A stretch of 64,000 nt of DNA, taken from positions 1-64,000 of the forward strand of contig NZ_FCNU01000012.1 in the NCBI RefSeq assembly GCF_001545115.1. The letters run 5' to 3'. The stretch's first letter is position 1, and each line of letters begins with the position of its first letter. Under the pieces are notes generated by a model, which was not told the DNA's origin, did not search any database, and worked only from the letters and a program-made list of their open reading frames with translations. Below, piece after piece: positions 1-8,254 of the stretch. Position numbers and translations under genes: made by a program. This DNA is from Candidatus Protochlamydia phocaeensis (lineage in GTDB: Bacteria > Chlamydiota > Chlamydiia > Chlamydiales > Parachlamydiaceae).

Positions 1-2
1 TT

Positions 3-119
3 GGAAGGTATCGAAGATTGAGTAAAGACTATGAATATTATCCCTCAACTTCTGAAGCTTTTATCTATTTGGCAATGTCTAAATTAATGCTAAAACGTTT
101 GACAAACCAAGTTTTTTAA
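3..119 (+). pseudogene. IS5-family transposase, C-terminal end (cut by window edge)
   Basis: An open frame runs in from the left edge and ends at TAA 117-119, giving 38 residues. It carries the typical IS5-family ending: RRLSKDYEY, then TSEAFIYLAM and KLMLKRL, which is the last helix after the catalytic glutamate of DDE transposases. It resembles, but is not identical to, the end of the element at 3080-3939, so it comes from a different IS5-type copy. It abuts directly on IS1 debris at about position 120. Whether the missing 5' part is intact cannot be seen here. Confidence 0.7.
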
Positions 120-745
120 CAGGCTCTTAGAAAAGAGAGAGTCTTTCTTACAAGCCGTGAACATCTCTGTCTGAGTGTACAATTAAATCTTTCAATGTCG
201 CTCGTCTGACCAGATTGTTTGCTAACTGGATGGTGTTGACTCCAAAGAATGGTCTCATAGTAGACATTAAACTTATCTGTGAAATATGGCTTTTTTAATG
301 ATTCGGGCAATTTTGCAAAAAGAAGTTCGGTTGTCTTTTTATCACGAGGCCCGACTTGCCTTGTAAGAACTTGCCGACTCTTTTTATGTAGAACAAGCCA
401 TAACCATTGATCATTTTTTACCTCCATAACTCCAAAGCTCATTCTCCTCATTTACAATTACTTTATGTTTAAATCTTCTGGTAAATTCCCTATTATGAAG
501 TCAATAAAATCCAATCGCATACTATCATCAAAAATTCGACAAATAAGAGAAACTCTTTCTAAAAGTGCTTTTCTTACAAACTTTCTTATTTGTTCATTAA
601 TGATTTTATCTTCTCTGTTTTTGCTAAATTGCTTGCCGCATTCCCGACAGCGAAAATTTTGCTTTTTATATCTTAACTATTCTTTTTTACCAAATCTGAT
701 CTACAGTATTAGCATTTCATTACTCTTTTTCATTAAATTATAACA
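120..745 (-). pseudogene. Degenerate IS1-family element (insA/insB remnants)
   Basis: Read on the minus strand, 745 to about 470 encodes an InsA-like zinc-ribbon/helix-turn-helix protein (RYKKQNFRCRECGKQF, then RKALLERVSLICRIFDDS) with at least two in-frame stops. After a frame change, 451-116 encodes the InsB half (WLWLVLHKKSRQVL, then IERFNCTLRQRCSRLVRKTL, the hallmark C-terminal block of IS1 transposases). The InsB end is cut off at about 118 by the IS5-type tail. A WSYGGKK motif just upstream of QWLW lies in another frame, so insB itself is also shifted. The element is clearly inactive. A near-identical InsB stretch is at 4030-4300. Confidence 0.8.
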
Positions 746-900
746 ACAAACTTATTTAACTATCATTTTATTGAATAATTTCACCTATTTAACATCCTCA
801 AAATCGATTAAATAAAATAATTTAATTTATTTTTATAATAAATTAACATTTTAGCATTAAAATAAATTTAATAAAAGAATCAATAAACAATGATAAAAAC

Positions 901-2988
901 ATGAATCCTTTATCTAATAATACTGATTTAAAGCATCATTTTTATGGATTAGAACCTCTTAATAAAGAGGACAACTTTTCTGAAAAGATAAAAGCAGAAA
1001 ACTTAGGTAGTCAGCTTTTTTCCTCTTTTGATCGCACTTCTAATTCTTTGAAAAAAGATAGGATTCAAAAGTTAGGAGCAACTGAACAACCGGTTTCTAA
1101 TACTGACAACAACGATCAAATGAAAGCTGGTAAAAATCAATTGCAAGAGATCGTTTTTAAATCCATCCAAGACCCTTCCCATCTTTTTTTTGGTACTGAT
1201 TTAATTGTTTTTAAAAATGAATATAAAGGACTCATGCCGTTAAACGGAATTAAAGAAAACGAATTACACCGAATCGTTTTGCTTCACCAACAGATTATTC
1301 AACAGCAAACGCCCTGCCTCATAGAGACTTCAAATAAGAAAGAAATAGGGGAAATGTTAAAATTATTAATGACAAGAAAACTCGGTCGGGCATTAATCGA
1401 CCAAATTATTCCAAGCTATAAAAATGAAAACAAAAATCTAGTAATAAAATTGACATCGGATTCTGGATCGCGATTTTTATATCGAGATACAACACCCACC
1501 ATAGAAATAAATGAAAACGATCCCCATTCCATTATGCGTTCTCCCACGACTGGAGAGCTTCAACCTCTTGTTAGCACCAGCTTTATTACTTTAGGACATG
1601 AACTCATTCATGCGCTTCATTACATACAAAATCCTCTCCTTTTTTCCGCTTATGTGAACGCAGAACCTCTCCAAAACTCACGTTTTCATAATTTGGAAGA
1701 AGAAGAGACAATTACAACGCATTTGATCTCTCCTTTCAACTCGAATTTTGAAGAAATAAATTTTGAAGAAATAACTAGACTGGAAGAAAATGGTACTTTA
1801 CAAGAACATATTTTTTTTACGGAAAATTCTTTACGGTCGGTTTTTGGTTTTCCTCTTCGTTTTGATCACCATATTTTACCTTCGCTAGAACTTATAAATA
1901 ATCAATATCCAAGGTCAGAGGCCCGAAAGTTATATTTTGATTTTCTTATTCAAGCAGGAGTATTGGAACAAGTAAAGAAATGGGTCGATTGTACTCATGA
2001 AAATTTAAATTTGAAAATTATCGATAGGTATCCGATCGATATTGCGATTCAAGCCAGATCTTTAGAAGTTATCGATTACTTGCTAGGAAAAATAGAAACC
2101 CAAGGAGTTTTAAATTCATTTATTAAAAGCCAAGATATTCCTTTTATCAGTTTCATAATTGCAAAATATAAATTTAATGTAAATGAAGTCGATAAAAGCG
2201 GCTTGACCCCTCTTCAAACAGCCTTCTGTTGTTCAAAAAAAAATATACTTCCCATGGTTAAATTTCTTATTAGCCAAGGAGCAAATGATTTATCGCGAAT
2301 CGACCAAGCGTTGAATATTTTAAATCTTGTTTTTACAAAAGATGATCGAGAGCTCATTTTGTATGTTTGGAATCAGACCTATATAAATTGGTCCGAACAA
2401 ATAGATGGACTAAAATCTGATTTTTTGTTTAAAGCTGTTTCTGAAAGCTCTTTTTCAGGAGTGGAATTTTTAATGGATCAATATCCAGAGCTTTGTCTTT
2501 ATTCAACAATCAATCAAAAACAAGAATTGCCGATTCAATCAATTCTTTCAGAAAAAAGACCATATTATGATTTCTTACCGATTTTTAAATTTCTTTATGA
2601 AAAAATGAATCAAGATCCACGCTTTGACTCTATTAAACAAACTCTTTTATTTTCCTCAATTGTCTATAAGAAATCAGCGATCGTTGAGTTTTTATTTGAT
2701 CAAAATATTTTTTCAACCCTAGATATTCAAGCAATCCAGTATCAATTTAAAAGTGGAAAAAGACCTAGCGAGATGCCCGCTTATCGGGTCTCACAAGTAC
2801 TGCTTTTACTTTCCGACTATGAACAAAAAATACAAAAAATCGCAGATACTCTTTCTATCACTTCCGACCAAATCAAAGAAAAACCAGAAAAAACTTTTAA
2901 TCAAAATCAAGAGCTTATCACCTCTTTTCATTCTCATCAAAAAGTTGCTCAATACGCTCTCAATTTTTTTAATTTCAAGCAAATATGA
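901..2988 (+). CDS. Predicted effector: M91-like zinc metalloprotease with ankyrin-like repeats
   Basis: A 695-residue protein with no signal peptide or membrane segment. The N-terminal ~120 residues are polar and low complexity. Residues 232-240 read GHELIHALH, a HExxH zinc motif (H233, E234, H237). The pattern HELIHA followed some 30 residues later by an acidic EEEETI segment recalls peptidase family M91 (NleD-type type III effectors). Residues ~370-470 look like ankyrin repeats (PIDIAIQARSLEVIDYLL; SGLTPLQTAF...MVKFLISQGAN), with further degenerate repeats toward the C-terminus. The gene stands alone, on the opposite strand to the IS remnants on both sides. The start codon lacks a clear Shine-Dalgarno sequence but is followed by plausible coding sequence. 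The protease assignment is a motif inference; a host-directed role is inferred from domain make-up. Confidence 0.7.
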   Translation: MNPLSNNTDLKHHFYGLEPLNKEDNFSEKIKAENLGSQLFSSFDRTSNSLKKDRIQKLGATEQPVSNTDNNDQMKAGKNQLQEIVFKSIQDPSHLFFGTDLIVFKNEYKGLMPLNGIKENELHRIVLLHQQIIQQQTPCLIETSNKKEIGEMLKLLMTRKLGRALIDQIIPSYKNENKNLVIKLTSDSGSRFLYRDTTPTIEINENDPHSIMRSPTTGELQPLVSTSFITLGHELIHALHYIQNPLLFSAYVNAEPLQNSRFHNLEEEETITTHLISPFNSNFEEINFEEITRLEENGTLQEHIFFTENSLRSVFGFPLRFDHHILPSLELINNQYPRSEARKLYFDFLIQAGVLEQVKKWVDCTHENLNLKIIDRYPIDIAIQARSLEVIDYLLGKIETQGVLNSFIKSQDIPFISFIIAKYKFNVNEVDKSGLTPLQTAFCCSKKNILPMVKFLISQGANDLSRIDQALNILNLVFTKDDRELILYVWNQTYINWSEQIDGLKSDFLFKAVSESSFSGVEFLMDQYPELCLYSTINQKQELPIQSILSEKRPYYDFLPIFKFLYEKMNQDPRFDSIKQTLLFSSIVYKKSAIVEFLFDQNIFSTLDIQAIQYQFKSGKRPSEMPAYRVSQVLLLLSDYEQKIQKIADTLSITSDQIKEKPEKTFNQNQELITSFHSHQKVAQYALNFFNFKQI

Positions 2989-3094
2989 CATTATTTTAAT
3001 AAACCAAACCGAGAACCTTAATAACTACTAATGCAAAGAAAAAAATAATGTAAGTTTATCAAATCTTAGGTAATGCTAAGAGACTGTCGTCGAA

Positions 3095-3536
3095 TTAAAT
3101 TAATTTACTTATTTGTTTAAGCATAAGTCTGGTCATAGCAAGATAAATCATATTTTCGATAGTTGTGGCGTATTGCTCAAAATCCTGGCTTAAACGTCTA
3201 AATTTACCCAGCCATGCAAAAGTTCTCTCAATTATCCATCTCTTTGGCAAGGCTTTAAAACTTTTATCATTTCGCTTAACAATCTCAATTCGACAGCCAA
3301 ATTCTTTTATCTCTTCTTCTAGATTCTCACTTATATAGCCTGCATCCAGGTAAATAAGAGAGGGGGGGCTGCCTATTATTTAATTTTATTTTAGACATCT
3401 TGACTCTCAAGCCATCTCTATCATTGCAATTAGCAGCCGATATAGCAACTTCTATGACTAATCCAAAGTGATCAACCAATAGATGTCTTTTCCGACCCTT
3501 AACCTTCTTGCCCCCGTCAAATCCGCATAGCCCTTT
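3095..3536 (-). pseudogene. IS5-family transposase, downstream (orfB) part, frameshifted
   Basis: The -1 frame after the slippery run continues the transposase: GFDGGKKVKGRKRHLLVD (second catalytic region), then AANCNDRDG. After a run of seven C (minus strand, near 3361-3368) the frame is lost and resumes one base away as LIYLDAGYISENLEEEI and IIERTFAWLGKFRRL...EYATT-like text, the YREK-type end of IS5 transposases, stopping at 3095-3097. The downstream Asp and the terminal region are therefore separated by a single-base indel in a homopolymer. Unless that is a sequencing error, this copy makes no full transposase. Confidence 0.7.
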
Positions 3537-3883
3537 TTTTCTGTTGTTTTAACGCTTTGACTATCAGCAATTGCTACACTAGCTTCCCTATTTTTCCCTA
3601 GCAGTTGTCTAAGACTTCTCCTTAAATGATGATGGATGCTTTCAAAAACGTTTTTTTCTTTCCATCTCCTGTATTGCGAGTCGACCGCTTTCCAAGGAGG
3701 AAAATCATGAGGTAAATCCCTCCATGTACACCCTGTTTTTAGTACATAAAATATTGCATCGAACATTCGCCTTCTTGAGTATTTGGGCTTTTTACCCGCC
3801 CCTCTTCTTGCTTGTGGTAATAAGGATTCGATGACTTCCCATTCTTTATCTGTCAGATCTGTTGGATAAGGTTTATATGTCAT
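3458..3883 (-). CDS. IS5-family transposase, upstream (orfA) part
   Basis: A 141-residue product with the standard N-terminal DUF4096-type domain of IS427-like elements: LTDKEWEVIESLLP, then RRMFDAIFYVLKTGCTWRDLP, PPWKAVDSQYRRWKE and the first catalytic aspartate in VAIADSQSVKT. The last ~24 residues are out of register with the family. The expected continuation is in the -1 frame, reached through an A AAA AAG heptamer (3533-3539 on the plus strand as CTTTTTT). Programmed -1 frameshifting at such a heptamer is known for several IS families. It starts 56 bases inside the terminal repeat. Confidence 0.8.
   Translation of the reverse strand: MTYKPYPTDLTDKEWEVIESLLPQARRGAGKKPKYSRRRMFDAIFYVLKTGCTWRDLPHDFPPWKAVDSQYRRWKEKNVFESIHHHLRRSLRQLLGKNREASVAIADSQSVKTTEKKGYADLTGARRLRVGKDIYWLITLD
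3533..3539 (-). promoter_or_regulatory. Slippery heptamer A AAA AAG for -1 frameshifting in the IS5-like transposase
   Basis: In the orfA frame the codons read GAA AAA AAG, so the heptamer is in the correct phase for tandem tRNA slippage. A -1 slip turns the out-of-register KGYADLTG reading into KGLCGFDGGKKVKG, the conserved transposase text. This is seen directly; actual frameshifting is inference. Confidence 0.6.
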
Positions 3884-3942
3884 TTTTAGACCCTTTTAGG
3901 TCTATAATATAGCTAAAAGTTTAATTCGACGACAGTCTCTAA

Positions 3943-4390
3943 ACAGGTAAGGCTCTTAATTGCCTATTATAGTCACAAATAAAATACTTTATTAATCCAA
4001 TATGATTGGCTAACTTCTTAGAAAAAAGAGAGAATTTTTCTTACAAGCCGTGAACATCTCTGTCTGAGTGTACAATTAAATCTTTCAATGTCGCTCGTCT
4101 GACCAGATTATTTGCTAACTGGATGGTGTTGACTCCAAAGAATGGTCTCATAGTAGACATTAAACTTATCTGTGAAATATGGCTTTTTTAATGATTCGGG
4201 CAATTTTGCAAAAAGAAGTTCGGTTGTCTTTTTATCACGAGGCCCGACTTGCCTTGTAAGAACTTGCCGACTTTTCTTATAAGATAAGCCATAACCATTG
4301 ATCATTTTTTCTTATTGCTGCATTCTAAGCAGCGAAAATTTTGCTTTTCATATCTTGTATAGCCATTCTCTTTCTTACCAGTTTAGCACT
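3943..4390 (-). pseudogene. IS1-family insA'-insB remnant
   Basis: Minus-strand reading begins with part of the InsA zinc ribbon (KENGYTRYEKQNFRCLECSNK), then jumps by an internal deletion straight into InsB (NDQWLWL...KKSRQVLTRQVGPRDKKTTEL). InsB is interrupted by a nonsense change at 4108 (CAA to TAA relative to the copy at 116-451). After the RLVRK block a single-base insertion shifts the frame, while the proper ending (FSKKLANHIGLIKYFICDYN) is still readable to the stop at 3939-3941. It is decayed but keeps more of the 3' end than the first copy. Confidence 0.8.
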
Positions 4391-4406
4391 ACCAAATTTC
4401 AGGTCA

Positions 4407-5375
4407 TTAAATCAATGCCCGCTTAATTTGTTCGATTTCTTCTAGCAAACATTGAATAGGGGAAGGCAACTTTTTCTCTTTTATTTCCTTTTCTTCGTCT
4501 AAGTGAATTCCGATGGAAACTAGAAACTCTGCTATTTGTTCTTTCAATGGGTTAATATGGTGATTAATCTTCAAGTTCTCAATTAAAACATCTATTTCCA
4601 CTTTGATTTTTTCAATTTCCAAACGCAATTGAGAGCGAATTTGTTCTAAATACGCATCCACGCCGGAAATGGTAAATTTGCCTTGGTGGTCTTTTTTCAT
4701 AATAACAATTTGATCATTCAATTGCTGAATAAGGAAAAGACGAGAGCGAATATTCTCGATCCTGTCTTGAAAAAGAATTGTCAATTGAGGCGGAAAGGAA
4801 ACGACGAGAAAGCGCAATTGTTTCAAGCTTATTAAATATTCCTTATTTAAGCGCGCCAAGGCGATTTGCATGGCTTGTGTAAAAATCACAAATTGCTTCC
4901 TACGGACATCCTCTTGCTCTTTAGCCATTTGTTGGATGCTTTTCTCAAAAATAGAATAAGCCTGATCTTCAATGGCTTTTAATCGCAAATCAATACTTAA
5001 CGGATCCCCTAAATGTAAATGGGTAAAGCAATAATCATTCTTTAGGGATTTCAAGCTCTCCATTTTAGCTTTGATTGCTTTCAATTCCTCTGCGGCTAAA
5101 ATAGGCTGTTGTAAAACTCTTTCCTGAAAAGATAAAATAATGTTATCAATTGCATCCAAATGGCCCTTTTGATTAAGGTGTGTCTGAATCCAAAAAATCA
5201 ATTTATCCCAAAAAGAGGCTTGGCTGGCAGGAGCAGTGATACGATGAAAACGACCGCGGCTGTCTTGCATGAGCGTTTCATTATGTTGAAGTGGATGGCG
5301 TATGATATCCTCTATCTCAATCTCTGACCCAAAGACATTAAAGGGATTCCAGCGAGAGAGGGCTTCATTAAACAT
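4407..5375 (-). CDS. Hypothetical coiled-coil protein
   Basis: A 322-residue protein with no signal peptide and no membrane segment; I do not recognise a family. From about residue 80 onward it is almost entirely predicted helix with heptad-like spacing (LEEIEQIKRALI at the end; EQIRSQLRLEIEKIKVEIDVLIENL in the middle), suggesting an elongated coiled coil. The start at 5375 (MFNEALSRW) is preferred over an upstream ATG at 5399, because AGGGTGG lies just before it. It stands alone, next to the IS1 debris on one side and divergent from the small gene at 5478. It could be a structural or secreted protein; the sequence does not decide. Confidence 0.7.
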   Translation of the reverse strand: MFNEALSRWNPFNVFGSEIEIEDIIRHPLQHNETLMQDSRGRFHRITAPASQASFWDKLIFWIQTHLNQKGHLDAIDNIILSFQERVLQQPILAAEELKAIKAKMESLKSLKNDYCFTHLHLGDPLSIDLRLKAIEDQAYSIFEKSIQQMAKEQEDVRRKQFVIFTQAMQIALARLNKEYLISLKQLRFLVVSFPPQLTILFQDRIENIRSRLFLIQQLNDQIVIMKKDHQGKFTISGVDAYLEQIRSQLRLEIEKIKVEIDVLIENLKINHHINPLKEQIAEFLVSIGIHLDEEKEIKEKKLPSPIQCLLEEIEQIKRALI

Positions 5376-5477
5376 AATTATCCACCCTAGTTGGATCATC
5401 TAGCTAATTCTAATTTAAAGTATTTACCTAATTAAATAATAAATTTTTTGTTAAATTTTTATAAAGAAAACGTCTTT

Positions 5478-5774
5478 ATGACAAATAAAATCGAGACCCG
5501 CATTTTCCTTGGTTATCTGCTTAATGGCGAAATAAAAATGCATCTTAATCAAAGTTCTCGATGGAAAGAAGGCAAATGGCAGAAAGAAAATGATTTGGTT
5601 GAAGCTTATTGCCAAGAAAAGCCTTATATAGGCTTTTTTATTGAAGAGGGGTTGACTTACAATCAATTAAGAAAAAAAGAGCAGGAGCTCAAAACACAGT
5701 TGCAACTTTATTGTCCTAAACTTAACTTAGATAGCCATACTCCCTATCTTTTTCCTCAAACGTTCATATCCTAA
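5478..5774 (+). CDS. Small conserved-looking hypothetical protein upstream of maf
   Basis: 98 residues from ATG 5478 ([13 protein letters not shown]); an upstream in-frame ATG at 5448 is less likely because it lies in an A+T-rich leader. The protein is charged, with aromatic-rich stretches, an [18 protein letters not shown] segment and a helical [13 protein letters not shown]. It has no signal peptide or membrane span and I recognise no family. It ends 8 bases before the maf start codon, so the two genes are very probably co-transcribed. Function unknown; the tight coupling makes it a candidate partner of Maf. Confidence 0.65.
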   Translation: MTNKIETRIFLGYLLNGEIKMHLNQSSRWKEGKWQKENDLVEAYCQEKPYIGFFIEEGLTYNQLRKKEQELKTQLQLYCPKLNLDSHTPYLFPQTFIS

Positions 5775-5782
5775 GAGACAAT

Positions 5783-6367
5783 ATGCACTTTATTCTAGGT
5801 TCTCAATCTCCCAGGCGACGAGAAATATTGAGTTATTTTAACTTGCCTTTTACCCAAGTTGCTTCTTCCTTTGACGAAGACGCCATTCCTTTTAAGAATA
5901 ATCCTATGGAATATGTTCTTATTCTCTCGAGGGGAAAAGCCGAGCTTCTTCGCAAGCAATATCCCGATGCCCTTATTCTGACAGCCGATACCATTGTCTA
6001 TAAAGATGAAAGAATTTTTGGGAAACCACGTGATGAGCAAGAGGCTTTTGAATATTTGAAAACGCTAGCGGGTCATTGGCATAGTGTTTTTACTGGCCTA
6101 TCTTTATCTTATAAAGATCAGCTCTTTGAGCAAATTGAAGAAACAAAAGTTTTGTTTAATGAAATAACGGATCAACAAATCCGGCTTTATCAACAAACTT
6201 TGCATTGTGCGGATAAAGCGGGGGGCTATATGATTCAAGGGCCAGGCGGCTTGATTGCCAAGCGCATTGAGGGGTGTTATTACAATGTAATGGGACTTCC
6301 TCTAAATGCGTTGGAAAATCTTTTAAAAAAAGTCGGCATTGATCTTTGGAAACATTTAAAAGGCTGA
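5783..6367 (+). CDS. maf: Maf/YhdE-type nucleoside triphosphate pyrophosphatase
   Basis: A 194-residue cytosolic enzyme of the Maf (Ham1-like) superfamily, which hydrolyses non-canonical or methylated NTPs to NMP and diphosphate and can affect septum formation. Signature motifs are present: SPRR (residues 9-12), KAE (52-54), the catalytic aspartate in TADT (67-70), GKP (80-82), and the C-terminal NVMGLPL. Length is normal for the family (about 190-200). It lies 8 bases after the small upstream gene and 9 bases before the HEAT protein gene, so it is the middle of a three-gene operon. Which of the two substrate subtypes (m7GTP or dTTP/UTP) it prefers cannot be told by eye. Confidence 0.93.
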   Translation: MHFILGSQSPRRREILSYFNLPFTQVASSFDEDAIPFKNNPMEYVLILSRGKAELLRKQYPDALILTADTIVYKDERIFGKPRDEQEAFEYLKTLAGHWHSVFTGLSLSYKDQLFEQIEETKVLFNEITDQQIRLYQQTLHCADKAGGYMIQGPGGLIAKRIEGCYYNVMGLPLNALENLLKKVGIDLWKHLKG

Positions 6368-6376
6368 TCGCTAGTC

Positions 6377-8059
6377 ATGCATATGAAGGGCTGTATTGAA
6401 TTTATTTGCTCTCTTTTCCTCTTTATTTCTCCTATCTGGGCTCACGCTTCTTTTTCACCGGAAGAGGGACGCATTTTATTTCTTATTCAGCAAGGAGAGC
6501 ATCAGCAAGCTTTAAATTTATATCAAGCTGCCGCTAAGCAAACGGGCAGGCACGATTTTGAGCTTCTGCATAAAATAGGCTTGGCTCTTTTAGATTATGG
6601 CGCTCGCCAGTCTGATCCAGAAATTCAATTGCTCGCTCTTTTTGGAGCAAGCGTCTCCGTTCATGAGGATGCCTATTACATTCTGGAAGAAGGCCTAAAG
6701 AGCCGTTACCCTCAAATTCAGGTTGTTGCCCTCAAAGCTTTGGCTCAACTCCAGCATGATCAAGCCGATCAGGCTCTTTTACGAGCGATGGGGTCTGATC
6801 AATTGCTTGTACGCTTTGAAGCTGCCCATCAACTGTGCTTAAAGAAGCATCCTCAAGCGGTCAATCAAACTGAATCGCTTATGTATAAGACCCCTAAAGC
6901 TGTGCTGCCTCTCTATCCCCCTTTATTAGCTGCAGCAGGCACTCCCCAAGCCATGCGCATCTTGCGTAAATTTCTTCTTCATTCTTCGGAAGATGTCCGC
7001 CTCGCCACGATTTTAAGTTTGGCCAAATATCAAAGGGATGATCTGCTGCCCCAAATTAGGCAGTTAGCGCTTCATTCTCATTTTAGCCAGCAAGAAGCTT
7101 GCGCCTATGCGCTTGGACTATTTAAGGATGAACAATCGCTTACCAAATTAAACAAGCTCGCTTCTTCGCAATATCCGACAGTCGCCTTAGCTGCCCGGCA
7201 AGCGCTTTATCGATTAGGGCAAGAAGAGGCATTGCAAGCCATTGAATCAGCGGCTCAAAAAGGAGACATTTTTGCCATTGCAGCCTTAGGGGAGATGCTT
7301 GATCATGCAAAAGCCTTGCTTCCTCTTCTGCAACACCCGGATATGCAGATTCGTTTCAATGCCATTATTGCCTTGCTTCATCAACGGCATCCTCAAGCTT
7401 TTGAGCATATAAAAGAAATCTTGATCCGCGATAAACGCGATCTAGCCTTCAGTCCTACCCATTCTCCTGGAAAAGTTTTTAAAGCCTGGAAAATCATTCC
7501 TTCCGCTAATCAAATCTTGCAAGACGATATAAGCGCTTACGAAGATCATCTGGAATTGAAAGAATCTATCCTGGAAATGATTAGAGAACAATCAGAAGCG
7601 GATTTCATTCGCATTGCCCATCAAATTTTTGCAGCCCAGCAAAATGATCTCGTCCCCTTAACTGCAGAGCTTTTAGAAGATATTGGCTCCTTAGAAGCAA
7701 TTAATTGCTTAAAGACCTACCAGCAAAAGCTAGGCGCTCCTCTTGTCCGCCATTATTGCAATTTAACACTATACCGCCTGCAAGAGCCTGGCCCATATGA
7801 TGACCAGTTGCGTCAGTGGGTCAAAAATCAAAGTCAAACGGAATTTATTCGGTTTCAGCCTTTTATCCCATGGAAATGGAATAGCCAAGGATATGTTTTA
7901 ACTCCTGAAGAAACCTCTCAGCTTCTCATCAAGGCCTATGAGTCCTTAGCTACCAATCAAGATATCCCGGGAATTGAAGCCTTAATAGAAGCTATCGCTT
8001 CCGGGCATTCCAAAAACAAATATGCTTTGGCAGGACTTTTATTGCGCGCGACGCAATAA
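6377..8059 (+). CDS. Secreted HEAT-repeat protein
   Basis: 560 residues. An N-terminal signal peptide (hydrophobic FICSLFLFISPIWAHA, cleavage near residue 24) sends it to the periplasm or beyond. The body is a series of alpha-alpha repeats of HEAT/TPR type (QIQVVALKALAQL, LVRFEAAHQLCL, DVRLATILSLAKY, TVALAARQALYRL, QIRFNAIIALLHQ), forming a superhelical scaffold. No catalytic motif is seen. It follows maf by 9 bases, as a comparable large helical-repeat protein does near maf in Chlamydia. Either ATG 6377 or ATG 6383 could be the start. A role as an envelope scaffold is inference. Confidence 0.75.
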   Translation: MHMKGCIEFICSLFLFISPIWAHASFSPEEGRILFLIQQGEHQQALNLYQAAAKQTGRHDFELLHKIGLALLDYGARQSDPEIQLLALFGASVSVHEDAYYILEEGLKSRYPQIQVVALKALAQLQHDQADQALLRAMGSDQLLVRFEAAHQLCLKKHPQAVNQTESLMYKTPKAVLPLYPPLLAAAGTPQAMRILRKFLLHSSEDVRLATILSLAKYQRDDLLPQIRQLALHSHFSQQEACAYALGLFKDEQSLTKLNKLASSQYPTVALAARQALYRLGQEEALQAIESAAQKGDIFAIAALGEMLDHAKALLPLLQHPDMQIRFNAIIALLHQRHPQAFEHIKEILIRDKRDLAFSPTHSPGKVFKAWKIIPSANQILQDDISAYEDHLELKESILEMIREQSEADFIRIAHQIFAAQQNDLVPLTAELLEDIGSLEAINCLKTYQQKLGAPLVRHYCNLTLYRLQEPGPYDDQLRQWVKNQSQTEFIRFQPFIPWKWNSQGYVLTPEETSQLLIKAYESLATNQDIPGIEALIEAIASGHSKNKYALAGLLLRATQ

Positions 8060-8109
8060 GAATAAGCGCTGGCTTAAATTTAGTAAGGGCAATCTAAAGG
8101 CTTTCATTT

Positions 8110-8172
8110 CTATTTTATTGAAAAACCGCCACCCTTTTTCATGCAATGGCTTGGCTAGTTTTCAATAAATCG
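8110..8172 (-). terminator. Inverted repeat downstream of the short RCC1 gene
   Basis: Imperfect inverted repeat with arms ATTTTATTGAAAAAC (8112-8126) and TAGTTTTCAATAAAT (8156-8170) around a ~30 base loop. The same structure, better preserved, follows the third RCC1 gene at 13680-13743. It probably acts as a transcription terminator or mRNA 3' hairpin; it is a decayed copy from the locus duplication. Confidence 0.5.
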
Positions 8173-8254
8173 AGCAAGCAAATACCTTTAAAACTTAATC
8201 CGGTTTATTCCATACCCAAAAGTAGAGAGGCATTAAAGTGTGTCCAACATGTCG

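Larger units (their letters stand above)
3080..3939 (-). mobile_element. IS5-family (IS427/IS1031-like) insertion sequence, 860 bp
   Basis: Both ends carry an inverted repeat of about 20 bp beginning GAGACTGTCGTCGAATTAAA (3080-3099 and the complement at 3920-3939). The flanks show a 3 bp target duplication TAA (3077-3079 and 3940-3942), the TNA type known for several IS5 subgroups. The body encodes a DDE transposase split into two frames. The insertion sits exactly at the stop codon of the IS1 insB remnant: removing it together with one TAA restores an uninterrupted IS1 right end. Confidence 0.88.
3069..4395 (-). mobile_element. Second degenerate IS1-family element, split by an IS5-like insertion
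   Basis: The right end starts with GGTAATGC at 3069, matching the usual IS1 terminus (GGTAATG/GGTGATG). It is interrupted at 3080-3939 by the IS5-like element and resumes at 3940-3942 (duplicated TAA). The InsB and InsA remnants follow up to about 4395. The opposite terminus was not found, so the far boundary is approximate. The element lies in the same orientation as the copy at 120-745; the two flank the predicted effector gene at 901-2988. Confidence 0.65.

Noticed and set aside
465..743. 92-residue plus-strand frame
   Set aside because: Antisense to the IS1 insA remnant, which is the recognisable coding strand.
2753..3031. Small frames at the end of the M91/ankyrin gene, both strands
   Set aside because: Shadows inside the real reading frame; Lys/Phe/Leu-rich by base composition.
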